Positions 53,842-63,095 of a stretch of DNA of 64,000 bases are shown piece by piece. A program made the position numbers and the translations under genes. The notes beneath the pieces are model-generated. The model made no database searches. It was given only the letters and a program-made list of their open reading frames with translations, and was not told the origin of the DNA. How positions within the stretch are numbered: position 1 is the first letter of the stretch; each line of letters opens with the position of its first letter. Source of the DNA: Massilia sp. YIM B02443 (GTDB lineage Bacteria > Pseudomonadota > Gammaproteobacteria > Burkholderiales > Burkholderiaceae_D); the NCBI RefSeq assembly GCF_030411955.1, contig NZ_JASNRA010000017.1:1-64000 (forward strand). The letters are read 5' to 3'.

Positions 53842-54987
53842 TCATTTCCGCAAACCGAGCGTAGCGCACGCCATCTCGACCACTTCGGCTACCGCTACGT
53901 CATCGACAAAGCTGGCCGCATGCGCGCAGCGCATCGCGCGGTTGTCCAGTCCGCAAACCGGACAGTGCAGCCGCGCCGACACCGCCGCACGCAGCAGGCT
54001 TGGGCGCAGCGGCATGCCGTCCGCCAGATTCGTGTGCCAGAAGATGCCGACGCACGGCGTGCCGATCGCCAGCGCCAGGTGCAGCGGGCCGGTGTCGTTC
54101 GCGATCACCACGTCGGCCCGCTCCAGCAATCCGCACAGGCCGCCGAGCGAAAGCTTGCCGCTCAGGTCGACGGCGTCGTGACGCATGGCGGCGCGCACCT
54201 GGCCTGCCACGTCCGCTTCCTGCCCGGTGCCGTTGATCGCCACCAGTGCGCCCTGCGCCGCCAGCGCGTCGCCGACGGCGGCAAAGCGCTCGGGCGACCA
54301 GCGGCGGCGCGGGTCGCTGGCGCCCGGCTGCAGCACGGCCAGGCGGCGTCCAGGTTCGGGCGGCAGCACGGCGTCGGCTTCGCCCCGGTCGGCATCGATG
54401 ACGGCCAGCTCCTGCTGCAACGGCAGGACGCCGGCGCCGGCCAGGGCGGCGATTTCCAGCAGCGCCAGCCGGCGATTGCCGGGCTCGACGTAGGCGACGC
54501 AGCGGTCGAGCGGCGGCGCATCGAGCGCACGCGCTCCCACGCTCAGGCGCGCGCCGAACTGCGCCACGAAAGGATTGGAAAATCGGCCACCGCCGAACAT
54601 CTGCAGCGCGATGTCGAAACGCTCATCGCGCATCCGCGCCAGGAAACGTTCGACCGGATCGCGCCCGCATTCCGATGATGCCCTGCCGTCGATCGCCATT
54701 GGCGCACCGACACCCGGCACCGGCGGCATCTCCAGCACCCGGTCCACCGGCCCCGGCCGGCCGTGCAGGAATTGCGCATGCCATTCCTTGCCGATGTACA
54801 CCAGCTCGGCATCGGGATAAGCGTGTTTCAGCGCATGCAAGGCCGGCAAGGCGAACACGAAATCGCCGACCGCATTCGGCCTCAGCACGGCAATCTTGGC
54901 GACCTGCTCCATGGCCAGCGTTGGCCTCGCGTGTGCGTCGGTCGCATCGCGCGGCGCGCGGAGGTTTGCCTGTGATGGAGAATTCAT
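53842..54987 (-). CDS. Glycosyltransferase family 9
   Basis: 381 residues. GT9 landmarks are KIAVLRPNAVGDFVFALPAL near residue 30, LAVLQPGASDPRRRWSPERF in the middle and VVIANDTGPLHLALAIGTP near 290. CPVCGLDNRAMRC near the end adds four Cys, possibly a metal site, a variation seen in some family members. The start at 54987 overlaps the GT2 stop by four bases, so it is the third gene of a coupled DUF4254-GT2-GT9 operon. It probably acts in surface polysaccharide or LPS assembly. Confidence 0.87.
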   Translation of the reverse strand: MNSPSQANLRAPRDATDAHARPTLAMEQVAKIAVLRPNAVGDFVFALPALHALKHAYPDAELVYIGKEWHAQFLHGRPGPVDRVLEMPPVPGVGAPMAIDGRASSECGRDPVERFLARMRDERFDIALQMFGGGRFSNPFVAQFGARLSVGARALDAPPLDRCVAYVEPGNRRLALLEIAALAGAGVLPLQQELAVIDADRGEADAVLPPEPGRRLAVLQPGASDPRRRWSPERFAAVGDALAAQGALVAINGTGQEADVAGQVRAAMRHDAVDLSGKLSLGGLCGLLERADVVIANDTGPLHLALAIGTPCVGIFWHTNLADGMPLRPSLLRAAVSARLHCPVCGLDNRAMRCAHAASFVDDVAVAEVVEMACATLGLRK

Positions 54988-55874
54988 GCGCCCTCCGCCA
55001 CAGACCGCCATGCTTCCAGCGCCAGCGGCGCGTCCACCATGCGCTCCTTCAGCGTGGTCGGCAGTTCCATGTGATACGCACCGGACGGGAACACGCCGCA
55101 TCCTCCATACGCCTGCATCACCCGCAGTTGCGCCAGCACGTCTTCGCCGCAGTGCGCATCCGGCAGCTCGGGCCAGAAGTCGAAGCCGCCCACGGCGCGC
55201 AGTTTGGCGGTATCGAACAGCACGCAGCCGCCGACCCAGGCCACGCGATACGCGCGCGTGGCGGCATCCGGCCCAGCGTCACCACCCGCACGCGACTGCA
55301 GATGAAACAGGTTCGCCGCGCTGTGCAGCCGATGGCGCCGCCACGCGCGGCTGCCGGGAACCACCGTCTCCGGCGCCACCCGCCCATCCCAGAACGCAAT
55401 GTCCTCTTCGGCCGGCCGCAGCTGCCCCCGATAACTGAGCCCGTGCACGGCGCTGCCGGCAAAGCCGCAGCCGTGCGCCACCAGCGTGGCATGCAGGCGG
55501 CGCACCAGGTCCGGTTCGAGGATCACATCGTCGTCGACGAACAGGCACCAGGCGGCGCGCACTTGAGAAAGCAGAAAGGCACGCTGCTCGGCCATGCCGC
55601 GCCGCGGCAGGTGCTGCCAGGTGTTGACCTTGTGTCCGCGCGCCTGCAGGTAGCGCAGCACCGCGACCACCTCGGGCGCGGCCAGCGCGCCGCGGCCATG
55701 ACTCTGGTCGGACACGATCACGCGCAGCGCCGGCCAGTCCTGGGCGCCGATCGAGGCCAGCGTCACGGCCAGCGCCGCCGGGCGGGCGCAGGTGGGCACC
55801 AGCACGTCGATGCAGGGCGCGCCGCGCGTGGCCCCACCCTGCATCTCGGCGGACGCAGCGCCGCCAGCACTCAA
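54984..55874 (-). CDS. Glycosyltransferase family 2
   Basis: 296 residues of the GT-A fold. The N-terminal strand [20 protein letters not shown] and the DXD-type motif in [18 protein letters not shown] (about 115) mark a GT2 enzyme. [17 protein letters not shown] holds the usual catalytic ED pair. It uses an activated sugar to extend a glycan in the cytoplasm. The first start is TTG overlapping the preceding stop (TTGA), with GGGGAG upstream; an ATG ten codons later is an alternative. It is the middle gene of the three-gene operon. Confidence 0.85.
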   Translation of the reverse strand: MSAGGAASAEMQGGATRGAPCIDVLVPTCARPAALAVTLASIGAQDWPALRVIVSDQSHGRGALAAPEVVAVLRYLQARGHKVNTWQHLPRRGMAEQRAFLLSQVRAAWCLFVDDDVILEPDLVRRLHATLVAHGCGFAGSAVHGLSYRGQLRPAEEDIAFWDGRVAPETVVPGSRAWRRHRLHSAANLFHLQSRAGGDAGPDAATRAYRVAWVGGCVLFDTAKLRAVGGFDFWPELPDAHCGEDVLAQLRVMQAYGGCGVFPSGAYHMELPTTLKERMVDAPLALEAWRSVAEGA

Positions 55875-56506
55875 GGCGCGCTCCCCACGCCGGCCGATGG
55901 CGCGGCGCCGTAGAGATAGGGATTGAGCGCCGGATCGTTGTACATCTTGAACTGGCGGTAGACCTTGAAATAGGCGGCGCCGCCGTGCGCCTCGGCCAGC
56001 AGCCGGTCGAGGCAGTCGGCCAGGTCTTGCCGCTGCACCAGCAGGCGCTGCAGCCTGGCGCCGCAGGTCTGCACGTGGCCGTCGCCGGCGTCCTGGCGCG
56101 CGGCCTGCAGCCGCATGTGATGGATCTTGAGCGACAGGATCGACAGCCGGTCGATCATCGCACCTGGCGTCTCGCTCGACAGGCGGGCGTCGGCGCCGAT
56201 GCGCACGCCGTCCAGTTGCGCAAGCAGCGCTTCGTCGATCGCCTCGACGGCGTCGTTGCGCTGCTGGTTGTGGCGGTCGATCAGGCGCTTGCTGGCGGCG
56301 ATGGCGCTGGCCGGCACGTCGGTGCGGCGCGCGCGGTCTTCTTCTTGCCAGAGCAGGCAGTTGAAGCGGTGGTTGGCCGCGATCGCGCCCCAGGGGCCGG
56401 GCAGGCTGGCCGCGGGTGCCTGGCCGGGTGCATCGGGCCAGCCCGGCCGGGCCAATATGTCGTCATGAAAATGGGTGAGCGCGCCCCCGTACACGTCGCT
56501 GCGCAT
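55871..56506 (-). CDS. DUF4254 protein in a glycan operon
   Basis: 211 residues. The DUF4254 pattern is [20 protein letters not shown], then [20 protein letters not shown] and [19 protein letters not shown]. The protein is helical and cytoplasmic. The family occurs almost only beside GT9 and GT2 genes, and its function is unknown. The ATG at 56506 has a GGGAGG site. It leads the operon, and the GT2 start overlaps its stop by four bases. Confidence 0.85.
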   Translation of the reverse strand: MRSDVYGGALTHFHDDILARPGWPDAPGQAPAASLPGPWGAIAANHRFNCLLWQEEDRARRTDVPASAIAASKRLIDRHNQQRNDAVEAIDEALLAQLDGVRIGADARLSSETPGAMIDRLSILSLKIHHMRLQAARQDAGDGHVQTCGARLQRLLVQRQDLADCLDRLLAEAHGGAAYFKVYRQFKMYNDPALNPYLYGAAPSAGVGSAP

Positions 56507-56655
56507 GCCGCCTCCCAGTGCTGTCGAAAGTCTCTAACAACACTTGGAAGCGCGGCAGCGGACGAAGTTCGGTCATGGTTGCGCTGGCTTAATGTGGCGC
56601 AAACAGCAGCACACCGCGCAGCGCAGGCGCCCTCACCCGCCGGTCACGCGGCCGG

Positions 56656-58371
56656 TCAGAAGGTTTCCCACTCGGTCTCGCGCACCGGCGCGGCGGCCAG
56701 CGCGGCGCGGGCCGGCCTGGCCTGGGCTGCCGGCGCCGGGGCACGCGGCGTCGCGGCGCGCAGCGCCGGACGTTTCAGCGGCGACTGCGATGGCGACTGC
56801 GCCTGCGCCGTCACCTTGAACACGCTGACGCGCTCGGCCAGGCCGGCGGCGCTGTCCTGCAGCGACTGTGCCGCACTGGCCGCTTCCTCGACCAGGGCCG
56901 CGTTCTGCTGGGTCACCTGGTCCATCTGGCTGATCGCGTGGTGGATCTGCTCGATGCCGGCGCTCTGCTCGCTGCTGGCGGCGGTGATCTCGCCCATGAT
57001 GTCGGCCACGCGGCGCACGCTGGTGACGATCTCGTCCATGGTAGCACCGGCCTGGTCCACCAGGCGGCTGCCGCTCTCGACCTTGCCGACCGAGTCGGTA
57101 ATCAGTTCCTTGATTTCCTTGGCGGCGCCGGCCGAGCGCTGCGCCAGGTTGCGCACCTCGCTCGCCACCACCGCGAATCCGCGGCCCTGCTCGCCGGCGC
57201 GGGCCGCCTCGACCGCCGCATTCAGCGCCAGGATATTGGTCTGGAACGCGATGCCGTCGATGACGGCGATGATGTCGACGATCTTGCGCGCCGATTCGTT
57301 GATCTCGCCCATGGTGCCGACCACTTCGGCCACCACCGCACCGCCGCGGGTGGCGACGTCGGACGCCGATGCCGCCAGACCATTGGCTTGGCGTGCGTTC
57401 TCGGCATTCTGGCGCACGGTGCTGGTCAGTTCCTCGACCGACGCCGCGGTTTCCTCGATCGAGCTGGCCTGCTGCTCGGTGCGGCCCGACAGGTCCAGGT
57501 TGCCGGCGGCGATCTGGCTCGAGGCAGTGGCAATGGTGTCGCTGCCGGAGCGCACGTCGCCGACGATGTTCGACAGGCTGGCGGTCATGTCGCGCAGCGA
57601 CGCCAGCAGCTGGCCGAACTCGTTGCGCGAGTCGACTTCGATGCGTGCGGTCAGGTCGCCATCGGCAACGCGGCGCGCCACGCTCACGGCTTGCTCCAGC
57701 GGACGGCCGATCGCACGGGTCAGGTACACGGCGCCGCCGCAGGCCAGCAGCACGGCGATGACGATGGTGGCGACCATGATGGTGTTCAGCATGGCCAGCT
57801 CATGATGCAGTTCCTCGCCCTGCTCGGCATTCAGCCGGGTCACGGCGATTTGCAGTTCCTTGTAGGCAGCCATCGACTTGTTGTAAGTCGGGTTGATCTT
57901 CTTGCCCAGCATCTCGTTGGCCAGGTCCCAGTTGCCCGCTTCGATGGCGCGCATGGCGTCGCCGACGATGTCCAGCGCCAGGTTGTCGCTGGCCGCGATC
58001 CAGCCGTTGATGGCCTCGCGTACCTGCGGGCGGACGATGCTGGACATCAGGGCGTCCTGCTCCTTGCGCAACTCGGCGCTGTTATTGGCGATGTACTGGC
58101 TATGAACCGATAGTTCATGCTGGTGCAGCACCGAATACTTGCTATCCGGGTTATGTTGTAGCGCCTGTAAAATGTGACTACGGTTCATTTCACTACGTAG
58201 CATGAGATTGGCGACGCCGGTTTGCTGGGCGACCGAGCGCAGTGCCAGGTTTTCGAGCAGTTCGACCGAGCGCTGGGTGGTGTGGTAGCCAAGGCCCCCC
58301 ACGATCAGGGTCAGGACGATCAATGCGCCGACCACGCACGTAATGACGTGCTTGATGCTGAGATTTTTCAT
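56656..58371 (-). CDS. Methyl-accepting chemotaxis protein
   Basis: 571 residues. TM1 (about 8-30, VITCVVGALIVLTLIVGGLG) is followed by a four-helix-bundle type periplasmic sensor (about 32-188), TM2 (about 190-212, MVATIVIAVLLACGGAVYL), a HAMP domain, and the long signalling coiled coil with the hairpin tip EVRNLAQRSAGAAKEIKELI. It ends in EWETF, a pentapeptide like NWETF that tethers CheR and CheB. The start at 58371 was chosen because MKNLSIKHVI is the typical beginning. It is divergent from the AraC regulator at 58510. The attractant is unknown. Confidence 0.93.
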   Translation of the reverse strand: MKNLSIKHVITCVVGALIVLTLIVGGLGYHTTQRSVELLENLALRSVAQQTGVANLMLRSEMNRSHILQALQHNPDSKYSVLHQHELSVHSQYIANNSAELRKEQDALMSSIVRPQVREAINGWIAASDNLALDIVGDAMRAIEAGNWDLANEMLGKKINPTYNKSMAAYKELQIAVTRLNAEQGEELHHELAMLNTIMVATIVIAVLLACGGAVYLTRAIGRPLEQAVSVARRVADGDLTARIEVDSRNEFGQLLASLRDMTASLSNIVGDVRSGSDTIATASSQIAAGNLDLSGRTEQQASSIEETAASVEELTSTVRQNAENARQANGLAASASDVATRGGAVVAEVVGTMGEINESARKIVDIIAVIDGIAFQTNILALNAAVEAARAGEQGRGFAVVASEVRNLAQRSAGAAKEIKELITDSVGKVESGSRLVDQAGATMDEIVTSVRRVADIMGEITAASSEQSAGIEQIHHAISQMDQVTQQNAALVEEAASAAQSLQDSAAGLAERVSVFKVTAQAQSPSQSPLKRPALRAATPRAPAPAAQARPARAALAAAPVRETEWETF

Positions 58372-58509
58372 GTTTTTGAGGGAAGAAAAGGAGAAGACGC
58401 CGAAAGCGGCAGCAGACCGTTGTATTGTGGTACCAAATCTCACAAATTTCCACACGGTAACTACGCTTTTCGTCCAGAATTACAGGCTAACTGTCGGAAT
58501 CACTTCGTT

Positions 58510-59334
58510 ATGGACAAACTGTCATCACTAGTAGGCCGTCATTCTTTCAATGCCCGCATCTTTTATAACGGGACATTTTGTAATGCCAATCAGTTCACCG
58601 AGAACGGTGTTTCTGGACAGTTGCACTTGGTTCGCCAAGGCCCGGTCGATTTCATCAACGCCGACGGTTCCGTGGTTTCGGTGTCCGAGCCAAGTCTGCT
58701 GTTCTACCCGCGCGGCGACACGCATCGCGTTGAAGTCCAGCCTGGCCAGACGGCCAGCCTGTTGTGCGCCCATATCGTGTTCCATGACGGGGTCGCCAAT
58801 CCGCTGGCGCGCGTGCTGCCGCAATGCCTGGTGCTGCGCTTGTCCGAAATGGGCGGGCTGGGCGCCACGCTCGACCTGCTGTTCAGCGAAGCCGGCGCGA
58901 CTGCGCCGGGACGTGAAGTGATCCTCGACCGGCTGTGCGACGTGCTGCTGATCCAGGTGATCCGGCGCGAATTCGAAAGCGGCCGGCTGTCGCTGGGCCT
59001 GCTGGCCGGCTTGTCCGACCGCCAGTTGTCGCTGGCGCTGGCCGCGATCCATGAGCGCCCGCAGGAACCGTGGAGCCTGCAATCGCTGGCCCAGGTCGCG
59101 TGCATGTCGCGCGCCGCCTTTACCGAGCGTTTCCGCGACGTGATGGGCGTGCCGCCGGGCGAATACCTGACACGCTGGCGCATTGGGGTCAGCACCCGCC
59201 TGCTGCGCGAGGGCATGTCAGTCAAGCAAGTAAGCAGCCGTGCAGGGTATACCAGTCCGTCAACATTCACGCGCGCGTTCACCGCTTTGATGGGCGCCTC
59301 GCCGCGTGAGTGGCTCAAGCAGGGTGCCGCCTGA
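58510..59334 (+). CDS. AraC-family transcriptional regulator (cupin type)
   Basis: 274 residues. The N-terminal cupin-like ligand domain (GQLHLVRQGPVDFINADGS, LLFYPRGDTHRVE) is followed by the AraC helix-turn-helix pair (SLQSLAQVACMSRAAFTERF and VKQVSSRAGYTSPSTFTRAF). The group is often linked to repression or activation of adjacent transporter or oxidoreductase genes. The ATG at 58510 (MDKLSSLVGRHSF) is the natural start; the frame is open through the chemoreceptor's 5' end. It is divergent from the chemoreceptor gene and convergent with the MFS gene. Confidence 0.88.
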   Translation: MDKLSSLVGRHSFNARIFYNGTFCNANQFTENGVSGQLHLVRQGPVDFINADGSVVSVSEPSLLFYPRGDTHRVEVQPGQTASLLCAHIVFHDGVANPLARVLPQCLVLRLSEMGGLGATLDLLFSEAGATAPGREVILDRLCDVLLIQVIRREFESGRLSLGLLAGLSDRQLSLALAAIHERPQEPWSLQSLAQVACMSRAAFTERFRDVMGVPPGEYLTRWRIGVSTRLLREGMSVKQVSSRAGYTSPSTFTRAFTALMGASPREWLKQGAA

Positions 59335-59359
59335 CAGAAGGCGTTCCGTATCATCGCTG

Positions 59360-59386
59360 TGCCGGGCGCTGTCCCGGCATTTTTTT
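59360..59386 (+). terminator. Rho-independent terminator after the AraC gene
   Basis: The stem TGCCGGG (59360-59366) with CCCGGCA (59373-59379) has a six-base loop and seven T residues at 59380-59386. It lies 25 bases past the AraC stop. Confidence 0.9.
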
Positions 59387-59478
59387 GCCTGTTTTCACAT
59401 CGTAAACGACAACGCAGACGCCCCTTGCGGAAGCGTCTGCGTCGAGGCCTCGGTTGCGGCCACCAGGGCCGCTGCCAA

Positions 59479-60654
59479 TTATTTGAGCAGGCGGGTGCGG
59501 CAGGCAACCAGTGCGATGACCAGTGCCAGGCCACCGACGTAGGCGATGGCTGCCTGCATGCCGACGAAGTGGGCGACGGCGCCGATTGCCGGCGGGCCCA
59601 TCAGGCTGCCGCTGTAGGCCATGCTGGCGACGGCTGCCAGGGCGGTCGGGCCCTGGGCGCCGGCGGCGCTGAACACGAACGGGAACAGCAGGGCCAGGCC
59701 GACGCCGGCGATGGCGAAGCCGCCCAGGGCGAAGTAGGCGTTCGGCGACAGGACCGCGAACATCAGGCCGCAGGCTGCAACCAGCGCGCCCAGGGTCACC
59801 AGGCGCTGGGCGCCGAAGCGTTCCTTCAGCTTGTCGCCGACCATGCGCGACATCAGCATCATCACCGAGAACGACGACAGTGCCAGCGGCGCCAGGCCGT
59901 CCGATGCGCCGAAGTGTTCTTTCAGGAACAGGCCGCTCCAGTCGGCGATGCTGCCTTCGGCCATCGAACCCAGGAAGCCCAGCAGACCCAGCAGGACCAG
60001 CGGACCGCGCGGCAGCACGAACGCCTTCTTCGCGACTTTCTCGCCGCCGCCATCGGCTTCGAGCATGGTGACGCCCATCCACAGGATCGCGGCCAGTGGA
60101 CCGACCAGCATCAGGAAGTGCTGTGCCGGAGCAATCTTGTTGCTGGCCATGAAGCTGCCCAGGGTGGCGCCGATCAGGCCGCCGGCGCAAGCCAGGCCGT
60201 GCAGGCGCGACATTTCCGACTTGCCGCTCTGCTTTTCACGACGGGTTGCGGCCGAGTTCATGGCGACGTCGAAGGTGCTGGCGGTGATGCCCAGCATCAG
60301 CACGGCCATCATCAGGCGCGACACGTTCGGCGCCATGCCGATCGAGACCAGCACGGCCAGCAGCGCCATGCCCGAGATCAGGAGAGTCTTGCGGGCGCCG
60401 AAGCGCGACATCAGGAACGACGAGATCGGGTACGACACGACGGCGCCCAGGCCGCCGCACAGCAGGACCATCGACAGGGCCGAGTGCGACACGTTGACGC
60501 CGGCGGCCAGGGCCGGGATGCGACCGGCCCACGAGCCCATGATCAGGCCGAACAGGGCGAACAGGACCGGCAGCGAGAACTGCTGGGCCTGGACGCGAAC
60601 AGCCGACAAGCCACGTGGTGCAGAAACGGTGTTTGGAACGGAAACGGTTTGCAT
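59479..60654 (-). CDS. MFS transporter (YbjJ-like)
   Basis: 391 residues with about twelve membrane helices. ALFGLIMGSWAGRIPALAAG, LGAVVSYPISSFLMSRFGAR and TFDVAMNSAATRREKQSGK match the YbjJ/fucose permease-like MFS group. STARTing ATG is at the complement of 60652-60654. The substrate is unknown. It is convergent with the AraC regulator and is followed upstream by a long AT-rich gap. Confidence 0.83.
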   Translation of the reverse strand: MQTVSVPNTVSAPRGLSAVRVQAQQFSLPVLFALFGLIMGSWAGRIPALAAGVNVSHSALSMVLLCGGLGAVVSYPISSFLMSRFGARKTLLISGMALLAVLVSIGMAPNVSRLMMAVLMLGITASTFDVAMNSAATRREKQSGKSEMSRLHGLACAGGLIGATLGSFMASNKIAPAQHFLMLVGPLAAILWMGVTMLEADGGGEKVAKKAFVLPRGPLVLLGLLGFLGSMAEGSIADWSGLFLKEHFGASDGLAPLALSSFSVMMLMSRMVGDKLKERFGAQRLVTLGALVAACGLMFAVLSPNAYFALGGFAIAGVGLALLFPFVFSAAGAQGPTALAAVASMAYSGSLMGPPAIGAVAHFVGMQAAIAYVGGLALVIALVACRTRLLK

Positions 60655-61182
60655 TAAATCGCCGAATTGTTAAATATTTGTTGAGATATGAAGGAGTTGC
60701 CAGATGCTTCGACAGACCGGACGGTTTAAATATTGACGTCAGGAAGCTGATGGGAGGCAATTCTAAACACCTGATCGCGATTTGAGTTTTCCAGGTGGAA
60801 AAATATTTCGAAGCGTTGTATTGCGCTGACGCAAGGATGACAACTTCATTTACGCACATGCATCTGTATTTGGCGAAAATGTAGTTTTCGTGAATGGAGA
60901 AGCCGGAGATTGCAGGAATTTGCACTGACTTACTGCTGAGCTGGCGGGAATATCCGGATGTGCAAAGTTTGTTGCGCCGCGTCAGATTCCGCTCAAATCG
61001 CACCTGAAGATGACAAAAAATATTTCCAATTAAGTAAATAAAGAATCTGCTCGCCTATTCTCAGCCGCATAACTGAAATACCGAAACAACATATCTCGTC
61101 AATTAAGCCGAGTTCGCCTTATTGTTAAATTTTGTTACAGGCATGGATAAATGGGAATCCATGCCACGAATATCGCCGCGCA
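60655..61182. other. AT-rich intergenic region without genes
   Basis: About 530 bases with much higher A+T than the surrounding sequence and no open frame I can support on either strand. It contains the MFS promoter region on the minus strand and a perfect eight-base-pair hairpin, GCATGGAT/ATCCATGC (61141-61148 and 61157-61164). The esterase terminator adjoins it. It may hold regulatory sites or a small RNA, but I recognise none. Confidence 0.5.
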
Positions 61183-61207
61183 TAAAAAAAGCCGCCTCGC
61201 GGCGGCT
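61183..61207 (-). terminator. Rho-independent terminator of the esterase gene
   Basis: GCCGCC TCGC GGCGGC (61191-61206) is followed on the minus strand by a T-run (complement of the A-run at about 61184-61190). It lies about 25 bases past the esterase stop. Confidence 0.88.
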
Positions 61208-61232
61208 TTCTACAGCTGATTCCATCCTGCCT

Positions 61233-62249
61233 TTATTTGGCCAGATGCTTTTTCAGTTCGGTCCCGGCCTGCAGCACCTGCGAACGCACCGCCGGCACCT
61301 TGGCCAGCGGGTTGAGCAGGCCGAAGTCGTGGATCATGCCGTTGTAGCGCGTCACGGTGACGTCCACGCCGGCCTGGTCCAGCTTGCGGCCGTAGGCTTC
61401 GCCTTCGTCGCGCAGCACGTCGAACTCGGCGGTCTGGATCAGTGCCGGCGGCAAGCCTTTCAGCTGGCCGAGGCTGGCCTGCAGCGGCGCCGCATAGATT
61501 TCCTTGCGCTTGGCGGCGTCGGTGGTGTAGCTGTCCCAGAACCATTTCATCATGTTCGTGGTCAGGAAGTGGCCTTGCGCATACTGTTGATAGGATGCAG
61601 TCTCGAAGTTGGCGTCGGTCACCGGCCACATCAGGAGCTGGTAGCGCAGTTTCGGTCCGCCCTTGTCCTTGGCCATCAGGGCCAGCACCGCCGACATATT
61701 GCCGCCCACGCTGTTGCCGGCCACCGCCAGGCGGCTGCCGTCGATCTGCAAGCTCTTGCCGTTCTGGGCAATCCACCTGGTGGCGGCGTAGATCTCGTTG
61801 ATCGCCACGCCATAGCCCGCTTCCGGCGAGCGCGAATAGTCGACGAACACCGCCACCGCGCCAGAGCTGGCGACCAGGTCGCGCACCAGGCGTTCGTGGG
61901 TCGGGTAGTCGCCCAGCACCCAGCCGCCGCCGTGGATGAACATGAAGGCCGGCAGTTCGCCCTTGACCCCGGCCGGGCGCACGATCTTCAGCTTGATCTG
62001 CTTGCCGTCCACCGTGATCACCTTGTCCGAGACCTCCGCCGCCGGCAGGTTCACCTGCACGCTCTTCTGGGCGCCTTCCAGCACGGCGCGGGCATCGGCC
62101 GGAGACAATTGCTCGAGCGGCTTGCCACCGCTGCCGTTCAGGGCGTCGAGGAATGCCTGGGTATGGCTTTCGACGCCGGGAGCGGCGCAGGCGGCGCCGG
62201 CGCCGATGGCAAGGGTGGCTGCAACGAGGGCTTTGTTCAGGGTGTTCAT
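61233..62249 (-). CDS. Secreted alpha/beta hydrolase, HSL/GDXG esterase type
   Basis: 338 residues. A Sec signal peptide ends near ACAA (about residue 22). The hormone-sensitive-lipase family motifs are FMFIHGGGWVLGDY (oxyanion HGGGW), the nucleophile elbow LAVAGNSVGGNMSA, the acid in EFDVLRDEGEAY and the catalytic His in GMIHDFGLLNP. It probably hydrolyses small esters in the periplasm. A palindrome resembling those before ohr lies 129-138 bases upstream of its start (62378-62387), so it may share regulation with ohr. Confidence 0.9.
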   Translation of the reverse strand: MNTLNKALVAATLAIGAGAACAAPGVESHTQAFLDALNGSGGKPLEQLSPADARAVLEGAQKSVQVNLPAAEVSDKVITVDGKQIKLKIVRPAGVKGELPAFMFIHGGGWVLGDYPTHERLVRDLVASSGAVAVFVDYSRSPEAGYGVAINEIYAATRWIAQNGKSLQIDGSRLAVAGNSVGGNMSAVLALMAKDKGGPKLRYQLLMWPVTDANFETASYQQYAQGHFLTTNMMKWFWDSYTTDAAKRKEIYAAPLQASLGQLKGLPPALIQTAEFDVLRDEGEAYGRKLDQAGVDVTVTRYNGMIHDFGLLNPLAKVPAVRSQVLQAGTELKKHLAK

Positions 62250-62377
62250 GGTGGACTTCCTTTCTTATATGTGGAATTGAATCAGCGGCATGGGGCCGTC
62301 AGTGACGGTAGCAGCGCCATCCGCGCCGGCATTGCATAAACGAATCATTCTTTGCCAGAACTAGTAACACGATTAAA

Positions 62378-62387
62378 TCGCACGCTA
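62378..62387. promoter_or_regulatory. Degenerate MarR/OhrR-like operator candidate
   Basis: TTAAATCGCACGCTACTTAT here resembles the two TAGCGCGCTA palindromes upstream of ohr (two core differences, the same A/T flanks). It lies between the ohr stop and the esterase start. Confidence 0.35.
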
Positions 62388-62457
62388 CTTATTTGGCCTT
62401 TTTTAGCCCGCGTGAGCGGGCCCTCGCATGACTCCCCGGTTCCCGGGAAGCCCTGCC

Positions 62458-62883
62458 TTACACCAGTTGCAGCGTGACGTCGATATTGCCGCGGGTCGCG
62501 TTCGAGTACGGGCAGACGATGTGAGCGCGGTCGACCAGGGTCTGCGCTTCGTCGGCCGGCACGCCCGGCAGGCTGATCTTCAGTTGCACTTCGATGCCGA
62601 AGCCGGTCGGGATCGGGCCGATGCCCACCGTGCCTTCGACCGACACGTCCGGCGAGATCTTCAGCTTGTCGCGCGCCGCGACGAACTTCATGGCGCCCAG
62701 GAAGCAGGCCGAATAACCGGCCGCGAACAGCTGTTCCGGATTGGTGCCGGCCTGGCCGGCGCCGCCCAGTTCCTTCGGGGTGGTCAGCTTGACGTCCAGT
62801 GCGCCATCCAACGAGACGGCGCGGCCTTCGCGGCCACCGGTGGCTTTGGCGTTGGCGCGGTAGAGCACTTGTTCGATTGCCAT
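62458..62883 (-). CDS. ohr: Organic hydroperoxide resistance protein Ohr
   Basis: 141 residues, the usual length for Ohr. The two redox Cys are in [13 protein letters not shown] and [13 protein letters not shown], and [14 protein letters not shown] is typical. It reduces organic and fatty acid hydroperoxides with dihydrolipoyl thiols. [20 protein letters not shown] at the N-terminus matches the family. Two palindromes lie in its promoter region, likely sites for an OhrR-type MarR regulator, but no ohrR gene is adjacent. It is followed at a distance by the secreted esterase on the same strand. Confidence 0.95.
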   Translation of the reverse strand: MAIEQVLYRANAKATGGREGRAVSLDGALDVKLTTPKELGGAGQAGTNPEQLFAAGYSACFLGAMKFVAARDKLKISPDVSVEGTVGIGPIPTGFGIEVQLKISLPGVPADEAQTLVDRAHIVCPYSNATRGNIDVTLQLV

Positions 62884-62930
62884 GATGAGACTCCTTGTAA
62901 TGTTTCGGTGATATATAAAACGATATTAAG

Positions 62931-62940
62931 TAGCGCGCTA
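62931..62940. promoter_or_regulatory. Operator candidate 1 upstream of ohr
   Basis: The perfect palindrome TAGCGCGCTA, flanked by A/T-rich arms (ATTAAG and TGTATTT), sits 48 bases upstream of the ohr start codon. It is consistent with a MarR-family (OhrR-like) site. Confidence 0.55.
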
Positions 62941-63014
62941 TGTATTTGAGCGCCTTGCCTTGGCCCGCCGACCCCTTGCTTGTCGTTCGGCGCTGCCATG
63001 GAAAGCATATTAAC

Positions 63015-63024
63015 TAGCGCGCTA
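63015..63024. promoter_or_regulatory. Operator candidate 2 upstream of ohr
   Basis: A second perfect TAGCGCGCTA with arms ATTAAC and TTTAAT, 84 bases from the first (start to start), that is, eight helical turns. It lies between ohr and the convergent end of the LacI gene. Confidence 0.55.
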
Positions 63025-63095
63025 TTTAATTGCAAGCGATATTTGTGACAAGTTGTAAATGTGTGGATTTGCCGGCCACCGCCGGCGCAGCGCCG

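Noticed and set aside
62406..62421. Hairpin GCCCGC/GCGGGC after ohr as a terminator
   Set aside because: The T-run is on the wrong side for either strand: it precedes the stem on the plus strand and is an A-run on the minus strand.
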